From the NCBI GenBank assembly GCA_902767015.1, contig CACXFV010000072.1, positions 62,001-126,000 on the forward strand: DNA of 64,000 nucleotides. The letters are read 5' to 3'. The notes beneath the pieces are model-generated. The model was given only the letters and a program-made list of their open reading frames with translations, ran no database searches and was not told the DNA's origin. A program made the translations under genes and the position numbers. This document shows positions 34,974-43,098 of this stretch, in pieces; position 1 is the stretch's first letter; every line of letters starts with the position of its first letter. Source of the stretch: an uncultured Lachnospiraceae bacterium (GTDB taxonomy: Bacteria > Bacillota > Clostridia > Lachnospirales > Lachnospiraceae).

Positions 34974-35618
34974 ATGCCGAAGGAAATAAGTGAAGAGTTC
35001 CTTTCCGTTCAAGATGAGTATTTACAGGCGGAAAATATGGCTCAGGGGATTACTGATGTCAATAGTTTACAACCGTGTAGTATTAATGAACGGATATATT
35101 TGTGGCAAGGTGACATAACTACACTGAAAATTGATGCTATTACGAATCCTGCTAATAAAGGTATGCTAGGCTGCTTTCAACCTTTACATAATTGTGCAGA
35201 TAATATTATTCATTCCAAGAGCGGAATCCGGTTGCGGCAGACGTGTCATCATATTATGAAGAAACAGGGACATGAGGATCCGACAGGACAGGCGAAAATC
35301 ACACCTGCTTATAATCTGCCATGCCGATATATACTTCATACAGTTGGTCCTATTGTTCAGGACCGACTGACAAAAGAACATGAGAGATTATTGGCATCAT
35401 GCTATTTATCATGCCTCAAACTGGCCGAGGAATCCGGAGTAGAAAGTATTGCATTTTGTTGTATTTCTACCGGTGTTTTTATGTTTCCGAACGAGAGGGC
35501 GGCAGAGATAGCAGTCAAGACGGTGAAAGAATATCTTGACTGCCATGACGGCATTAAGAAAATAGTGTTTAATGTTTATAAAGAAATAGATTTGGAAATA
35601 TATCAACATTTATTATAA
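34974..35618 (+). CDS. Macrodomain protein, ADP-ribosyl hydrolase type (N-terminally short)
   Basis: A 214-residue macrodomain close to the zinc-containing class that removes ADP-ribose from proteins modified by SirTM sirtuins. Seen: LWQGDITTLKIDAITNPANKG, the zinc-site region GCFQPLHNCADNIIH, the GQAKITPAYNLPCRYILHTVGP block, and CCISTGVFMFPNE. Relatives begin some 40-50 residues earlier (family memory); here stops lie just upstream and the ATG at 34974 has only a poor ribosome site, so the gene may be truncated. The usual VNAANS is changed to ITNPANKG. A broken sirtuin gene follows 13 bases later, so the module is probably decaying. Confidence 0.75.
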   Translation: MPKEISEEFLSVQDEYLQAENMAQGITDVNSLQPCSINERIYLWQGDITTLKIDAITNPANKGMLGCFQPLHNCADNIIHSKSGIRLRQTCHHIMKKQGHEDPTGQAKITPAYNLPCRYILHTVGPIVQDRLTKEHERLLASCYLSCLKLAEESGVESIAFCCISTGVFMFPNERAAEIAVKTVKEYLDCHDGIKKIVFNVYKEIDLEIYQHLL

Positions 35619-35631
35619 CGAGGAATGGGTA

Positions 35632-36000
35632 ATGAAAGCTATGGCGGCGCAAGGCTTCGTGAAAGATGCAGACGGGATGTTTGCAGTGCCGGAGAGCAGG
35701 GATATATCTATGCGTATTCCGACAGAGATGATACCGAAATGTCCGATAGACGGAAGTAATGTAGTCATGAACCTGAGAGCGGATGACAGCTTCCTTGAGG
35801 ATCAGTATTGGGGAATGGCTTCGGCAGCATACTCGGATTTTCTGAGACGGCATGAAGGATTGCATGTACTCTATCTGGAGTTTGGTGTAGGAGCAAACAC
35901 CCCCGTAATAATCAAGTACGTATTCCATGCACTGACCGCAGAAAATCCACTTGTTATTGGTGGCGGTATGGCAATCCATGCTTGCAATATGCACGGGTAA
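35632..36000 (+). pseudogene. Truncated SirTM-type sirtuin
   Basis: A 122-residue frame matches only the C-terminal part of class M sirtuins: IPTEMIPKCPIDGS, NLRADDSFLED, then SAAYSDFLRRHEGLHVLYLE and GVGANTPVIIKY. The NAD-binding GAG motif and catalytic histidine region, which should precede, are absent, and the expected CxxC zinc pair reads CPID. The last residues drift from the family. The macrodomain gene lies directly upstream, as in intact macrodomain-SirTM operons, whose lipoate-ligase and GcvH-L partners are not found here. Probably non-functional as a sirtuin. Confidence 0.72.
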
Positions 36001-36021
36001 AAAAAATGGAGGAATGGTGTT

Positions 36022-37149
36022 ATGTGGAGATGGATTTTACTTTTGGCAGCTACACTGGCATTATCAGTTATAGGTGTCGTTTATCTGACAAAATGCTTTC
36101 ATAGATTTAGTTTTGTTAAAAGGTTAGGTGAAAAAAAGAACAAAATTTCGTGGGTAGTCGCTGTCGTTCCATCTGTTTTGGTCCTGGGAGTATTTACAAT
36201 TTGTATCAATATTTATTCAGCTGTTGTTGTGTACATACACTTGATGATTTTTTGGCTGATATGTGATTTTGTTTTAGTTATCGTGAGTAAATGTCTGAAA
36301 AAGAATGACAAAAAAAGTAATATTGTATACAATATTGAGGGTGTGACGGCAATAGTGCTCACTATTATCTATATGGGTATAGGATGGTATAATGCCCGCC
36401 ATGTATCTGAGACAGACTATACATTTTATACCTCAAAGGATCTTGGGGTGGAGTCTTTGAGAGTGGTAGAAATAGCGGATTCACACCTCGGAGTAACATT
36501 AGACGGAACAAAATTTGCCAGAGAAATGAAGAAGCTTCAGAAGGTAAATCCGGATGTTGTGGTTGTCGCAGGTGATTTTGTCGATGATGATTCCTATAAG
36601 AAAGATATGATAGAAGCCTGTCAGGCACTTGGTGATTTAAATACAAAATATGGTGTGTATTTTATATTTGGTAATCATGACAAGGGATATTATCATTACA
36701 GAGATTTCACATCACAGGAGTTACGGGATGAGCTTACGAAGAATAACGTACTCATTCTTGAAGATGAAAGTATACTGATAGAAGATCATTTTTATATTAT
36801 TGGAAGACAGGATAGGACAGAAACAGACAGAATGGATATGAATACACTTACAAAAGACTTGGATCATTCAAAATATATGATTCTGCTTGACCACCAGCCA
36901 AATGATTATGACCATGAGGCTGAGGCTGATGTTGATCTGGTTTTATCAGGACATACGCATGGCGGACATCTTTTTCCATTAGGTCCTATAGGACTTATGC
37001 TGAAGGCGAATGACAGAGTATATGGTACGGAAATAAGAAACAATACAGGATTTGTGGTCACTTCGGGAATTTCAGGATGGGCAGTGCCTTTTAAGACAGG
37101 AACGTTTTCAGAGTTTGTTGTGATTGATATAAAAAGCAAAAACTATTGA
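36022..37149 (+). CDS. Membrane metallophosphoesterase (YkuE/YaeI-like)
   Basis: A 375-residue calcineurin-like phosphoesterase with a membrane N-terminus: segments at about 4-24, 44-90 (two) and 108-125. Metal-binding motifs are complete: ADSHLG, VAGDFVDD, FGNHDKG, LLDHQP and SGHTHGGH. The enzyme domain follows the last membrane segment, so it is tethered to the membrane; related proteins hydrolyse phosphodiester or lipid-linked phosphates, but the substrate here is unknown. GGAGG precedes the ATG at good distance. It is the first intact housekeeping-type gene after the decayed macrodomain/sirtuin module. Confidence 0.9.
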   Translation: MWRWILLLAATLALSVIGVVYLTKCFHRFSFVKRLGEKKNKISWVVAVVPSVLVLGVFTICINIYSAVVVYIHLMIFWLICDFVLVIVSKCLKKNDKKSNIVYNIEGVTAIVLTIIYMGIGWYNARHVSETDYTFYTSKDLGVESLRVVEIADSHLGVTLDGTKFAREMKKLQKVNPDVVVVAGDFVDDDSYKKDMIEACQALGDLNTKYGVYFIFGNHDKGYYHYRDFTSQELRDELTKNNVLILEDESILIEDHFYIIGRQDRTETDRMDMNTLTKDLDHSKYMILLDHQPNDYDHEAEADVDLVLSGHTHGGHLFPLGPIGLMLKANDRVYGTEIRNNTGFVVTSGISGWAVPFKTGTFSEFVVIDIKSKNY

Positions 37150-37247
37150 ATACAGCGCAAAAATGTGCTATTATGACATGTAGTTTTGTTTTGAACATTT
37201 ATTTAACAGATAGGGAATCTTATCAGGAATATAGGAGGTAATATTTT

Positions 37248-37388
37248 ATGACATTAACAGGTGCGATTATCTATTATACCGGTATGTTTATATTAGCTAC
37301 GGGCTGTGCCGTGCTTGGCTGTTTCATCGGCTCATCCCTCAGAAAGAAAAAGAATGCAAAGCTTGAAGTACCGGCTAAGAATAAGTAA
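37248..37388 (+). CDS. Small single-pass membrane protein, 46 residues
   Basis: A 46-codon frame begins with ATG after a strong AGGAGG (7 bases apart) and ends before alaS. The product has one hydrophobic stretch (YYTGMFILATGCAVLGCFIG) followed by a basic tail (SLRKKKNAKLEVPAKNK), the layout of a small membrane protein with its tail in the cytosol. I recognise no family. The good ribosome site and composition support translation. Confidence 0.65.
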   Translation: MTLTGAIIYYTGMFILATGCAVLGCFIGSSLRKKKNAKLEVPAKNK

Positions 37389-37402
37389 TCTTGATAAATA
37401 AA

Positions 37403-37455
37403 GTTGAAAGAAATTGATTAAGAAAGGATATGTGCAGACTGCCCTTTCTTTCAAC
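37403..37455 (+). promoter_or_regulatory. Alternative stem-loops before alaS
   Basis: GTTGAAAGAAA (37403-37413) can pair with TTTCTTTCAAC (37445-37455), and AAGAAAGG (37420-37427) can pair with CCTTTCTT (37443-37450). The right arms overlap, so the two stems exclude each other. A third hairpin TACAGC-GAC-GCTGTA follows near 37472-37486. No T-box sequence (AGGGTGG...) is present. Confidence 0.5.
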
Positions 37456-37508
37456 ATTTTATGGGCAGTGTTACAGCGACGCTGTAGTAATATGCAAAAA
37501 GTGTAACA

Positions 37509-40139
37509 ATGGAAAAATACGGAGTAAATGAACTGAGAAGAATGTTTCTTGAATTTTTTGAGAGTAAAGACCACTTAAAAATGAAAAGTTTTTCTTTAGT
37601 TCCGCATAATGATAATAGTTTGTTGTTAATTAATTCAGGTATGGCACCATTAAAGCCATATTTTACAGGACAGGAGATTCCGCCGAGAAGGCGTGTGACA
37701 ACCTGTCAGAAATGTATCAGAACCGGAGATATAGAGAATATTGGAAAGACGGCCAGACACGGTACTTTTTTTGAAATGCTCGGTAATTTCTCTTTTGGAG
37801 ACTATTTTAAGACAGAGGCGATTCACTGGTCGTGGGAATTTCTGACAGAGGTAGTGGGCTTAGATGCTGACCGTCTGTATCCTTCGGTATATGAAAATGA
37901 TGATGAAGCTTTTGATATTTGGAATAAAGAGATGGGAATTGCGGCTGAGAGAATTTTTCGATTCGGCAAAGAGGACAATTTCTGGGAGCATGGTGCAGGA
38001 CCTTGCGGACCATGTTCTGAGATTTATTATGACCGTGGAGAAAAGTATGGCTGTGGCAAGCCGACTTGTACAGTAGGATGTGACTGTGACAGATATATGG
38101 AAATCTGGAACAATGTATTTACCCAGTTTGAAAATGACGGTAAGGGTAATTACGAAGAATTAAAGCAGAAGAATATTGATACGGGCATGGGACTTGAGCG
38201 ACTGGCCAGCGTAGTGCAGGAGGTTGACTCAATCTTTGATGTGGATACAATATTTGCTTTGAGAAACAGAGTGTGTGAGATTGCCGGTGTTACGTACCAG
38301 CAGGAGTATAAGACAGATGTTTCTATCCGTATTATCACAGACCACATACGTTCTGCGACATTTATGATTTCTGATGGTATTATGCCTTCTAATGAAGGAC
38401 GAGGTTACGTTTTGAGAAGAATTATAAGACGTGCCGCAAGACATGGAAGGTTACTTGGAATTGAAGGCGCTTTTCTGGCAAACTTAAGTGAAACCGTCAT
38501 TAATGGCTCTAAGGATGGTTATCCTGAGTTGGAAGAGAATAAAGACATGATTTTCAATGTTCTTACCGAAGAAGAAAATAAGTTTAATAAGACCATTGAT
38601 TTGGGACTGAATATTTTAAGCAGCATGCAGAAGGATATGGAGGAAAATGGTCTGAAGGAGCTTTCGGGCGAAAATGCCTTTAAGTTATATGATACTTACG
38701 GATTTCCGATGGATTTGACGAGAGAAATTCTTGAAGAAAAGGGTTATACAATAGATGAAGCCGGATTTGAGGCAGCCATGAAGATACAGAGGGATACTGC
38801 GAGAAGCAGCCGTAAAAAGAGTAACTATATGGGAGCAGATGCAACTGTTTATGAGCAGATTTCTCCTGCTATTACTTCCAAGTTTGTCGGTTATGATAAC
38901 CTTGTGTATACTTCAAAGATATCTGCACTCACTACGAATACGGAACTTACACAGGCACTGGCTGACGGCGATGAGGGAACGATTATTGTTGATGAGACCC
39001 CTTTCTATGCTACCATGGGTGGTCAGGAGGCAGATACAGGTATCATTACTACCGATGATGCGGAATTTGTGGTTAAGAATACCATCAGCCTGATGGGAGG
39101 AAAAGTTGGACATGTAGGCGTTGTTACAAAGGGAATGTTTAAGATTGGTGAAACCGTCAGCTTAAAAGTGGATGAGGCATCAAGAAGTGCTACTGCTAAA
39201 AATCACAGTGCCACACATTTGCTTCAAAAGGCATTGGTAATGGTATTGGGCTCACATGTGAAGCAGGCCGGTTCCCTTGTGAATAAAGACCACTTACGCT
39301 TTGATTTTAATAATCCTCAGCCGGTAACAGCGGAGGAGCTTGCAGAGGTAGAGGCTATTGTCAATGAAAAGATTGCGGAAGCATTGTGCGTTGAAACACA
39401 GGTCATGACCATCGATGAAGCCCGCAAGACAGGAGCAACCGCATTATTCGGAGAAAAGTACGGTGATACTGTCAGAGTTGTCAATATGAGTGAATTTTCA
39501 AAAGAATTTTGTGGTGGAACACACGTGAAGAATACATCTGACATCAGATTATTTAAGATTATCTCAGAGAGCGGTGTGGCAGCCGGCGTGAGAAGAATAG
39601 AGGCACTTACGGGAAATGGTGTCATAAAGTATTATGAAGAGCTGGAAAAGACATTAAATGCTGCTGCAAAGACTTTAAAGACAGACAGCAGTAAGCTGGT
39701 AGGCAGAATCGAAGCTCTTTTGGCAGAAATCAAGACATTGGACAGCGAAAATGAGAGTTTAAAGAGCAAATTGGCGAACAATTCGTTGGGCAATGCGGCA
39801 GACAATATTGAAGTAATCAATGGTTTCAATGTGCTGGCTACGAAAGTAGAGAATGTTGACATGAATGGTCTTAGAAATCTGGGCGACAGCATCAAGGAGA
39901 AATATTCTAATATCATCATTGTTTTAGCTTCTGCACAGGGAACTGAAAAGGTGAATCTGATTGTCATGGCTGATGATGAGGCAGTGAAGAATGGTGCTCA
40001 TGCAGGTAATATCATAAAGACCATTGCGCCGATTGTAGGTGGCGGCGGTGGTGGACGTCCTAATATGGCCCAGGCAGGCGGAAAAAATCCGTCAGGCATT
40101 GACGAAGCACTCGCTAAGGCAAAAGAAGTGATATTATAA
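37509..40139 (+). CDS. alaS: Alanine--tRNA ligase
   Basis: An 876-residue class II tRNA synthetase that charges tRNA-Ala and corrects mischarged serine or glycine. Seen: family N-terminus YGVNELRRMFLEFFESKDH, TARHGTFFEMLGNFSFGDYF (motif 2), WNNVFTQFE, GMGLERL (motif 3), editing-site HSATHLLQKAL and CGGTHVKNT, and the C-terminal oligomerisation region ending GGGGGGRPNMAQAGGK. Length is normal. The ATG at 37509 has no good Shine-Dalgarno site (AAAAAGTG only), which is unusual beside its neighbours and could mean that the leader fold at 37403-37486 controls translation. Confidence 0.98.
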   Translation: MEKYGVNELRRMFLEFFESKDHLKMKSFSLVPHNDNSLLLINSGMAPLKPYFTGQEIPPRRRVTTCQKCIRTGDIENIGKTARHGTFFEMLGNFSFGDYFKTEAIHWSWEFLTEVVGLDADRLYPSVYENDDEAFDIWNKEMGIAAERIFRFGKEDNFWEHGAGPCGPCSEIYYDRGEKYGCGKPTCTVGCDCDRYMEIWNNVFTQFENDGKGNYEELKQKNIDTGMGLERLASVVQEVDSIFDVDTIFALRNRVCEIAGVTYQQEYKTDVSIRIITDHIRSATFMISDGIMPSNEGRGYVLRRIIRRAARHGRLLGIEGAFLANLSETVINGSKDGYPELEENKDMIFNVLTEEENKFNKTIDLGLNILSSMQKDMEENGLKELSGENAFKLYDTYGFPMDLTREILEEKGYTIDEAGFEAAMKIQRDTARSSRKKSNYMGADATVYEQISPAITSKFVGYDNLVYTSKISALTTNTELTQALADGDEGTIIVDETPFYATMGGQEADTGIITTDDAEFVVKNTISLMGGKVGHVGVVTKGMFKIGETVSLKVDEASRSATAKNHSATHLLQKALVMVLGSHVKQAGSLVNKDHLRFDFNNPQPVTAEELAEVEAIVNEKIAEALCVETQVMTIDEARKTGATALFGEKYGDTVRVVNMSEFSKEFCGGTHVKNTSDIRLFKIISESGVAAGVRRIEALTGNGVIKYYEELEKTLNAAAKTLKTDSSKLVGRIEALLAEIKTLDSENESLKSKLANNSLGNAADNIEVINGFNVLATKVENVDMNGLRNLGDSIKEKYSNIIIVLASAQGTEKVNLIVMADDEAVKNGAHAGNIIKTIAPIVGGGGGGRPNMAQAGGKNPSGIDEALAKAKEVIL

Positions 40140-40148
40140 AAATTTTTG

Positions 40149-40176
40149 TTGACGAATGGAAAATTTATGCTATAAT
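40149..40176 (+). promoter_or_regulatory. Sigma-A promoter of rpsU
   Basis: TTGACG (40149-40154), 16-bp spacer, TATAAT (40171-40176), about 78 bp before rpsU. Confidence 0.8.
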
Positions 40177-40253
40177 ATGTCTAGTGCAAAAAAATACCCA
40201 AACAGTTGTATTATGCACAATTTACACAACTGGAGGGAGGTTAGGTGTGAGCT

Positions 40254-40430
40254 ATGTCAAATGTAATCGTTAAAGAAAACGAATCGTTAGATAGTGCTTT
40301 ACGCAGATTCAAGAGAAACTGCGCTAAGGCTGGCATTCAGCAGGAAATTCGTAAAAGAGAACATTACGAGAAGCCAAGCGTAAAGCGCAAGAAGAAGTCT
40401 GAAGCTGCAAGAAAACGTAAATATAATTAA
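40254..40430 (+). CDS. rpsU: 30S ribosomal protein S21
   Basis: A 58-residue basic protein of the small ribosomal subunit. The sequence opens [20 protein letters not shown], continues [20 protein letters not shown] and ends in a lysine/arginine-rich tail, all typical of S21. GGAGGGAGG lies about 13 bases before the ATG, with an additional weak AGGTGTGAG nearer. It has its own promoter (40149-40176) and terminator (40444-40475). It sits upstream of yqfC-yqfD-phoH, as in other Firmicutes. Confidence 0.97.
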   Translation: MSNVIVKENESLDSALRRFKRNCAKAGIQQEIRKREHYEKPSVKRKKKSEAARKRKYN

Positions 40431-40443
40431 TTTTATGATAAGG

Positions 40444-40475
40444 ATAAGCCTATAGCAATGTAGGCTTATTTTTTT
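40444..40475 (+). terminator. Terminator after rpsU
   Basis: ATAAGCCTA (40444-40452) and TAGGCTTAT (40461-40469) form a 9-bp stem followed by a run of T to 40475. Confidence 0.93.
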
Positions 40476-40505
40476 GCGCCGATGTGTCAGAACAGCGGTT
40501 CACAA

Positions 40506-40534
40506 GTATATTTTAGAGAAATATTTCATATAGA
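40506..40534 (+). promoter_or_regulatory. Candidate sporulation sigma-E-like promoter of yqfC
   Basis: GTATATT (40506-40512) and CATATAGA (40527-40534) are 14 bp apart, resembling the sigma-E elements (ATATT and CATACAAT). In Bacillus subtilis yqfC and yqfD are sigma-E controlled, which agrees with the position. Match is partial. Confidence 0.4.
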
Positions 40535-40565
40535 TAAATAATGATACAAAAAGGCAGTGTTTCTG

Positions 40566-40823
40566 ATGACAAGGGAGAATATGTCTGAGCAGTTCAAAAT
40601 ACCAAAAGAAGTGTCGATGGGAGCATCCGTGATGCACATTACCGGTCAGTATGAGCTGTTTGTTGAAAACTATAAAAATATCATAGCATATACCAATGAG
40701 CAGATAAAACTTCAGGCGAAAACCTGCAAAATATACATCAGCGGCAAGAATCTGGAAATAGAATACTTTAACGAATCAGGAATGAAAATACATGGCAGAT
40801 TGAAGGAAATAGAATTTGTATAG
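40566..40823 (+). CDS. yqfC: Sporulation protein YqfC
   Basis: An 85-residue YabP/YqfC-family protein, needed in spore formation in the mother cell in Bacillus (family knowledge). Seen: KIPKEVSMGASVMHITGQYE, LFVENYKNIIAYTNEQIKLQ, and the closing MKIHGRLKEIEFV. The start is placed at ATG 40566, with AAGGCAG 8 bases upstream; GTG 40557 and ATG 40581 are alternatives. It is directly followed by yqfD. Confidence 0.88.
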   Translation: MTRENMSEQFKIPKEVSMGASVMHITGQYELFVENYKNIIAYTNEQIKLQAKTCKIYISGKNLEIEYFNESGMKIHGRLKEIEFV

Positions 40824-40826
40824 GGA

Positions 40827-42068
40827 GTGGTAAAAATTTATCGTTTATCTGATTATATGAAGGGGTACTTGAAAATTAACTTTACGGGGAGGGACCGAAT
40901 ACGTTTTCTGAATCTGTGTAAAAATAATCATCTGAAGGTATGGAACGTATGTACCTATGATGATTCAGATAAAATTACGTTCTTAACTTCATTAAGTGCC
41001 TTTTATGAAATGCGGGGGATTCGAAAAAAGTGTAGCGGGCGCTTAAAAATAGATGAAAAAAAAGGGCTTGTATTTTTGCTTAAAAAGTATAGAAAAAGAA
41101 TATTCTTTGCTGCAGGACTGGCTGTTTTTTTTGTCCTGATAAAGCTTATTTCTCTGTATATCTGGGATATTTCGTTTGACGGGAATTATTCCTATACCGA
41201 TATTGAACTTATGAATTTTCTAGAAGAAAACCATATTCATAACGGACTTAAGAAAAAAAATATCAATTGTGACCACATAGAATTTCTTCTCCGAAAAAAA
41301 TATAATGATATCACATGGGTGTCTGCTGAGTTGAAAGGTACAAGATTAATTATACATATAAAAGAAAACTTTGATACAAACATTGCAAAAATTGAAGATA
41401 CCCCCTATAATATTATCAGTAATGTGAACGGAGTTGTTGACAGCATCATAACCCGCAGCGGTGTACCACTTGTTAAGAGCGGAGATGAGATAACAGAGGG
41501 ACAGGTGTTGGTAAGCGGCAGTGTGGCGCTTCTGAATGATGCAAAAGAAGTGACAGGATATGAATTTGTCAATTCTGATGCGGATATCTATGCCTGTCTG
41601 ATACAGCCATATCAGGAGACATTTGAACTTACCCATGACCAAAAGCTTTATACCGGAAGAAAAAATACGGCACTTGCGGTGGAATTGTTTGGAAGGAAGC
41701 TCTGCTTTTCCGGATTTTCAAAAAAATTAGGCGATTATGATGTGATAAAGGATTACAAAAACATTACTCTGACGAAGAACTATTATCTTCCTTTTTCTGT
41801 CTGCAAAATGAGTTTTAAAGAATATAAAACGGAGAGCTTTAAGTATACCGAAGAGGAGGCAAGACAGCTTGCCGAAGAAAAAATGAATCATTATATTGAT
41901 AAATTGCAAGAAAAGGGTATTCAAATTATAGAAAATAATGTTACAATAGGTGTGTATGAAAATAAATGTGTGATATCGGGTGATTTTATAATACGGCAAA
42001 AGATAGGGAAAATTGAGTACATTGATGCCGACACCATGAATCAGCCGTTAGAGGATGGGAATAAGTGA
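40827..42068 (+). CDS. yqfD: Sporulation protein YqfD
   Basis: A 413-residue membrane protein of the YqfD family, required for sporulation. One clear membrane segment (about residues 92-112, FFAAGLAVFFVLIKLISLYI) separates a cytosolic N-terminus (RIRFLNLCKNNHLKVWNV) from an external POTRA-like part (VSAELKGTRLIIHIKE, NVNGVVDSIITRSGVPLVKS, GQVLVSGSV). The start is uncertain: GTG 40827 has its GGGAG too close, while an in-frame ATG at about 40857 would shorten the protein by ten residues. It is 3 bases after yqfC and 18 before phoH, so one operon is likely. Confidence 0.9.
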   Translation: MVKIYRLSDYMKGYLKINFTGRDRIRFLNLCKNNHLKVWNVCTYDDSDKITFLTSLSAFYEMRGIRKKCSGRLKIDEKKGLVFLLKKYRKRIFFAAGLAVFFVLIKLISLYIWDISFDGNYSYTDIELMNFLEENHIHNGLKKKNINCDHIEFLLRKKYNDITWVSAELKGTRLIIHIKENFDTNIAKIEDTPYNIISNVNGVVDSIITRSGVPLVKSGDEITEGQVLVSGSVALLNDAKEVTGYEFVNSDADIYACLIQPYQETFELTHDQKLYTGRKNTALAVELFGRKLCFSGFSKKLGDYDVIKDYKNITLTKNYYLPFSVCKMSFKEYKTESFKYTEEEARQLAEEKMNHYIDKLQEKGIQIIENNVTIGVYENKCVISGDFIIRQKIGKIEYIDADTMNQPLEDGNK

Positions 42069-42086
42069 CACGGAAAGGACTGGCGA

Positions 42087-43079
42087 ATGAGCGTTATTGA
42101 AAATATCATAGATGTACCTGCGGAGTATAACAGCGAGATATTTGGTCAATTTGATTGTAATATTAAGAAAATAGAAAGAACTTTGCACGTTACCATTATC
42201 GCGAGAAATTCAGAACTTAAGATTATTGGCGGGGAGAATAGTGCGACACGTGCCAAAAAGGTCATAGAGACACTGATAGAAAAAGCAAGGGCAAAAGAGG
42301 AGATTAACGAGCAGTTAGTAAATTATGCCCTCTCACTTGCTTTTGATGATAAGGTTGAGACATTAAATGAGCTTGATGAGAGTGTTATCTGTCGTACCAT
42401 TAACGGTAAGCCTGTTAAGCCTAAGACACATGGTCAGAAGAAATACATCGATATGATCAAGAAATACATGATAACCTTTGGTATAGGACCGGCAGGTACA
42501 GGAAAGACTTATCTGGCGATGGCAATGGCGATTACTGCCTTTAAGAATGGAGATGTATCGAGAATCATTCTCACTAGACCGGCGATTGAAGCAGGTGAAA
42601 ACCTTGGTTTTCTGCCGGGGGATTTGCAGAGCAAGGTAGATCCGTATCTAAGACCTTTGTATGATGCGTTATATCAGATTATGGGGGCAGAATCCTATAT
42701 TCATAACAGTGAAAAAGGATTGATAGAGGTGGCGCCGTTGGCTTACATGAGAGGGCGTACCTTAGATAATGCCTTTATCATATTGGATGAGGCACAGAAT
42801 ACTACGCCGGCGCAGATGAAGATGTTTCTGACAAGAATCGGCTTCGGCTCAAAAGTGGTGGTAACTGGTGATTTGACACAGAAGGATTTAAAAGATAATA
42901 TTACCAGTGGACTGGAAACCGCGATAAAGGTTTTGGGTTCTGTTGACGATATAGCATTTATAACATTGACGAATGAAGATGTGGTGAGACATCCTTTAGT
43001 TCAGAAAATTGTAAAAGCCTACGAAGACTATGAGAACCGGAACAAAAAAACGGACAAGGGCAATAAAAGAATTCGATAA
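42087..43079 (+). CDS. phoH: PhoH-like ATPase/RNA helicase-like protein
   Basis: A 330-residue PhoH/YbeZ protein. N-terminal KH-like part (CNIKKIERTLHVTIIARNSE) precedes an ATPase with Walker A GPAGTGKTYLAMAMA and Walker B FIILDEAQNTTPAQMKMFLTR. YbeZ-type proteins act with YbeY in rRNA maturation and RNA quality control, and ybeY lies two genes downstream here. The ATG at 42087 has AAAGGA upstream. Its 3' end overlaps the long form of the next gene. Confidence 0.95.
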   Translation: MSVIENIIDVPAEYNSEIFGQFDCNIKKIERTLHVTIIARNSELKIIGGENSATRAKKVIETLIEKARAKEEINEQLVNYALSLAFDDKVETLNELDESVICRTINGKPVKPKTHGQKKYIDMIKKYMITFGIGPAGTGKTYLAMAMAITAFKNGDVSRIILTRPAIEAGENLGFLPGDLQSKVDPYLRPLYDALYQIMGAESYIHNSEKGLIEVAPLAYMRGRTLDNAFIILDEAQNTTPAQMKMFLTRIGFGSKVVVTGDLTQKDLKDNITSGLETAIKVLGSVDDIAFITLTNEDVVRHPLVQKIVKAYEDYENRNKKTDKGNKRIR

Positions 43080-43098
43080 AGGATTAGGTAACAAAAGC

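Noticed and set aside
37389..37508. T-box riboswitch before alaS
   Set aside because: The conserved T-box sequence and Stem I features are absent; only local alternative hairpins are seen.
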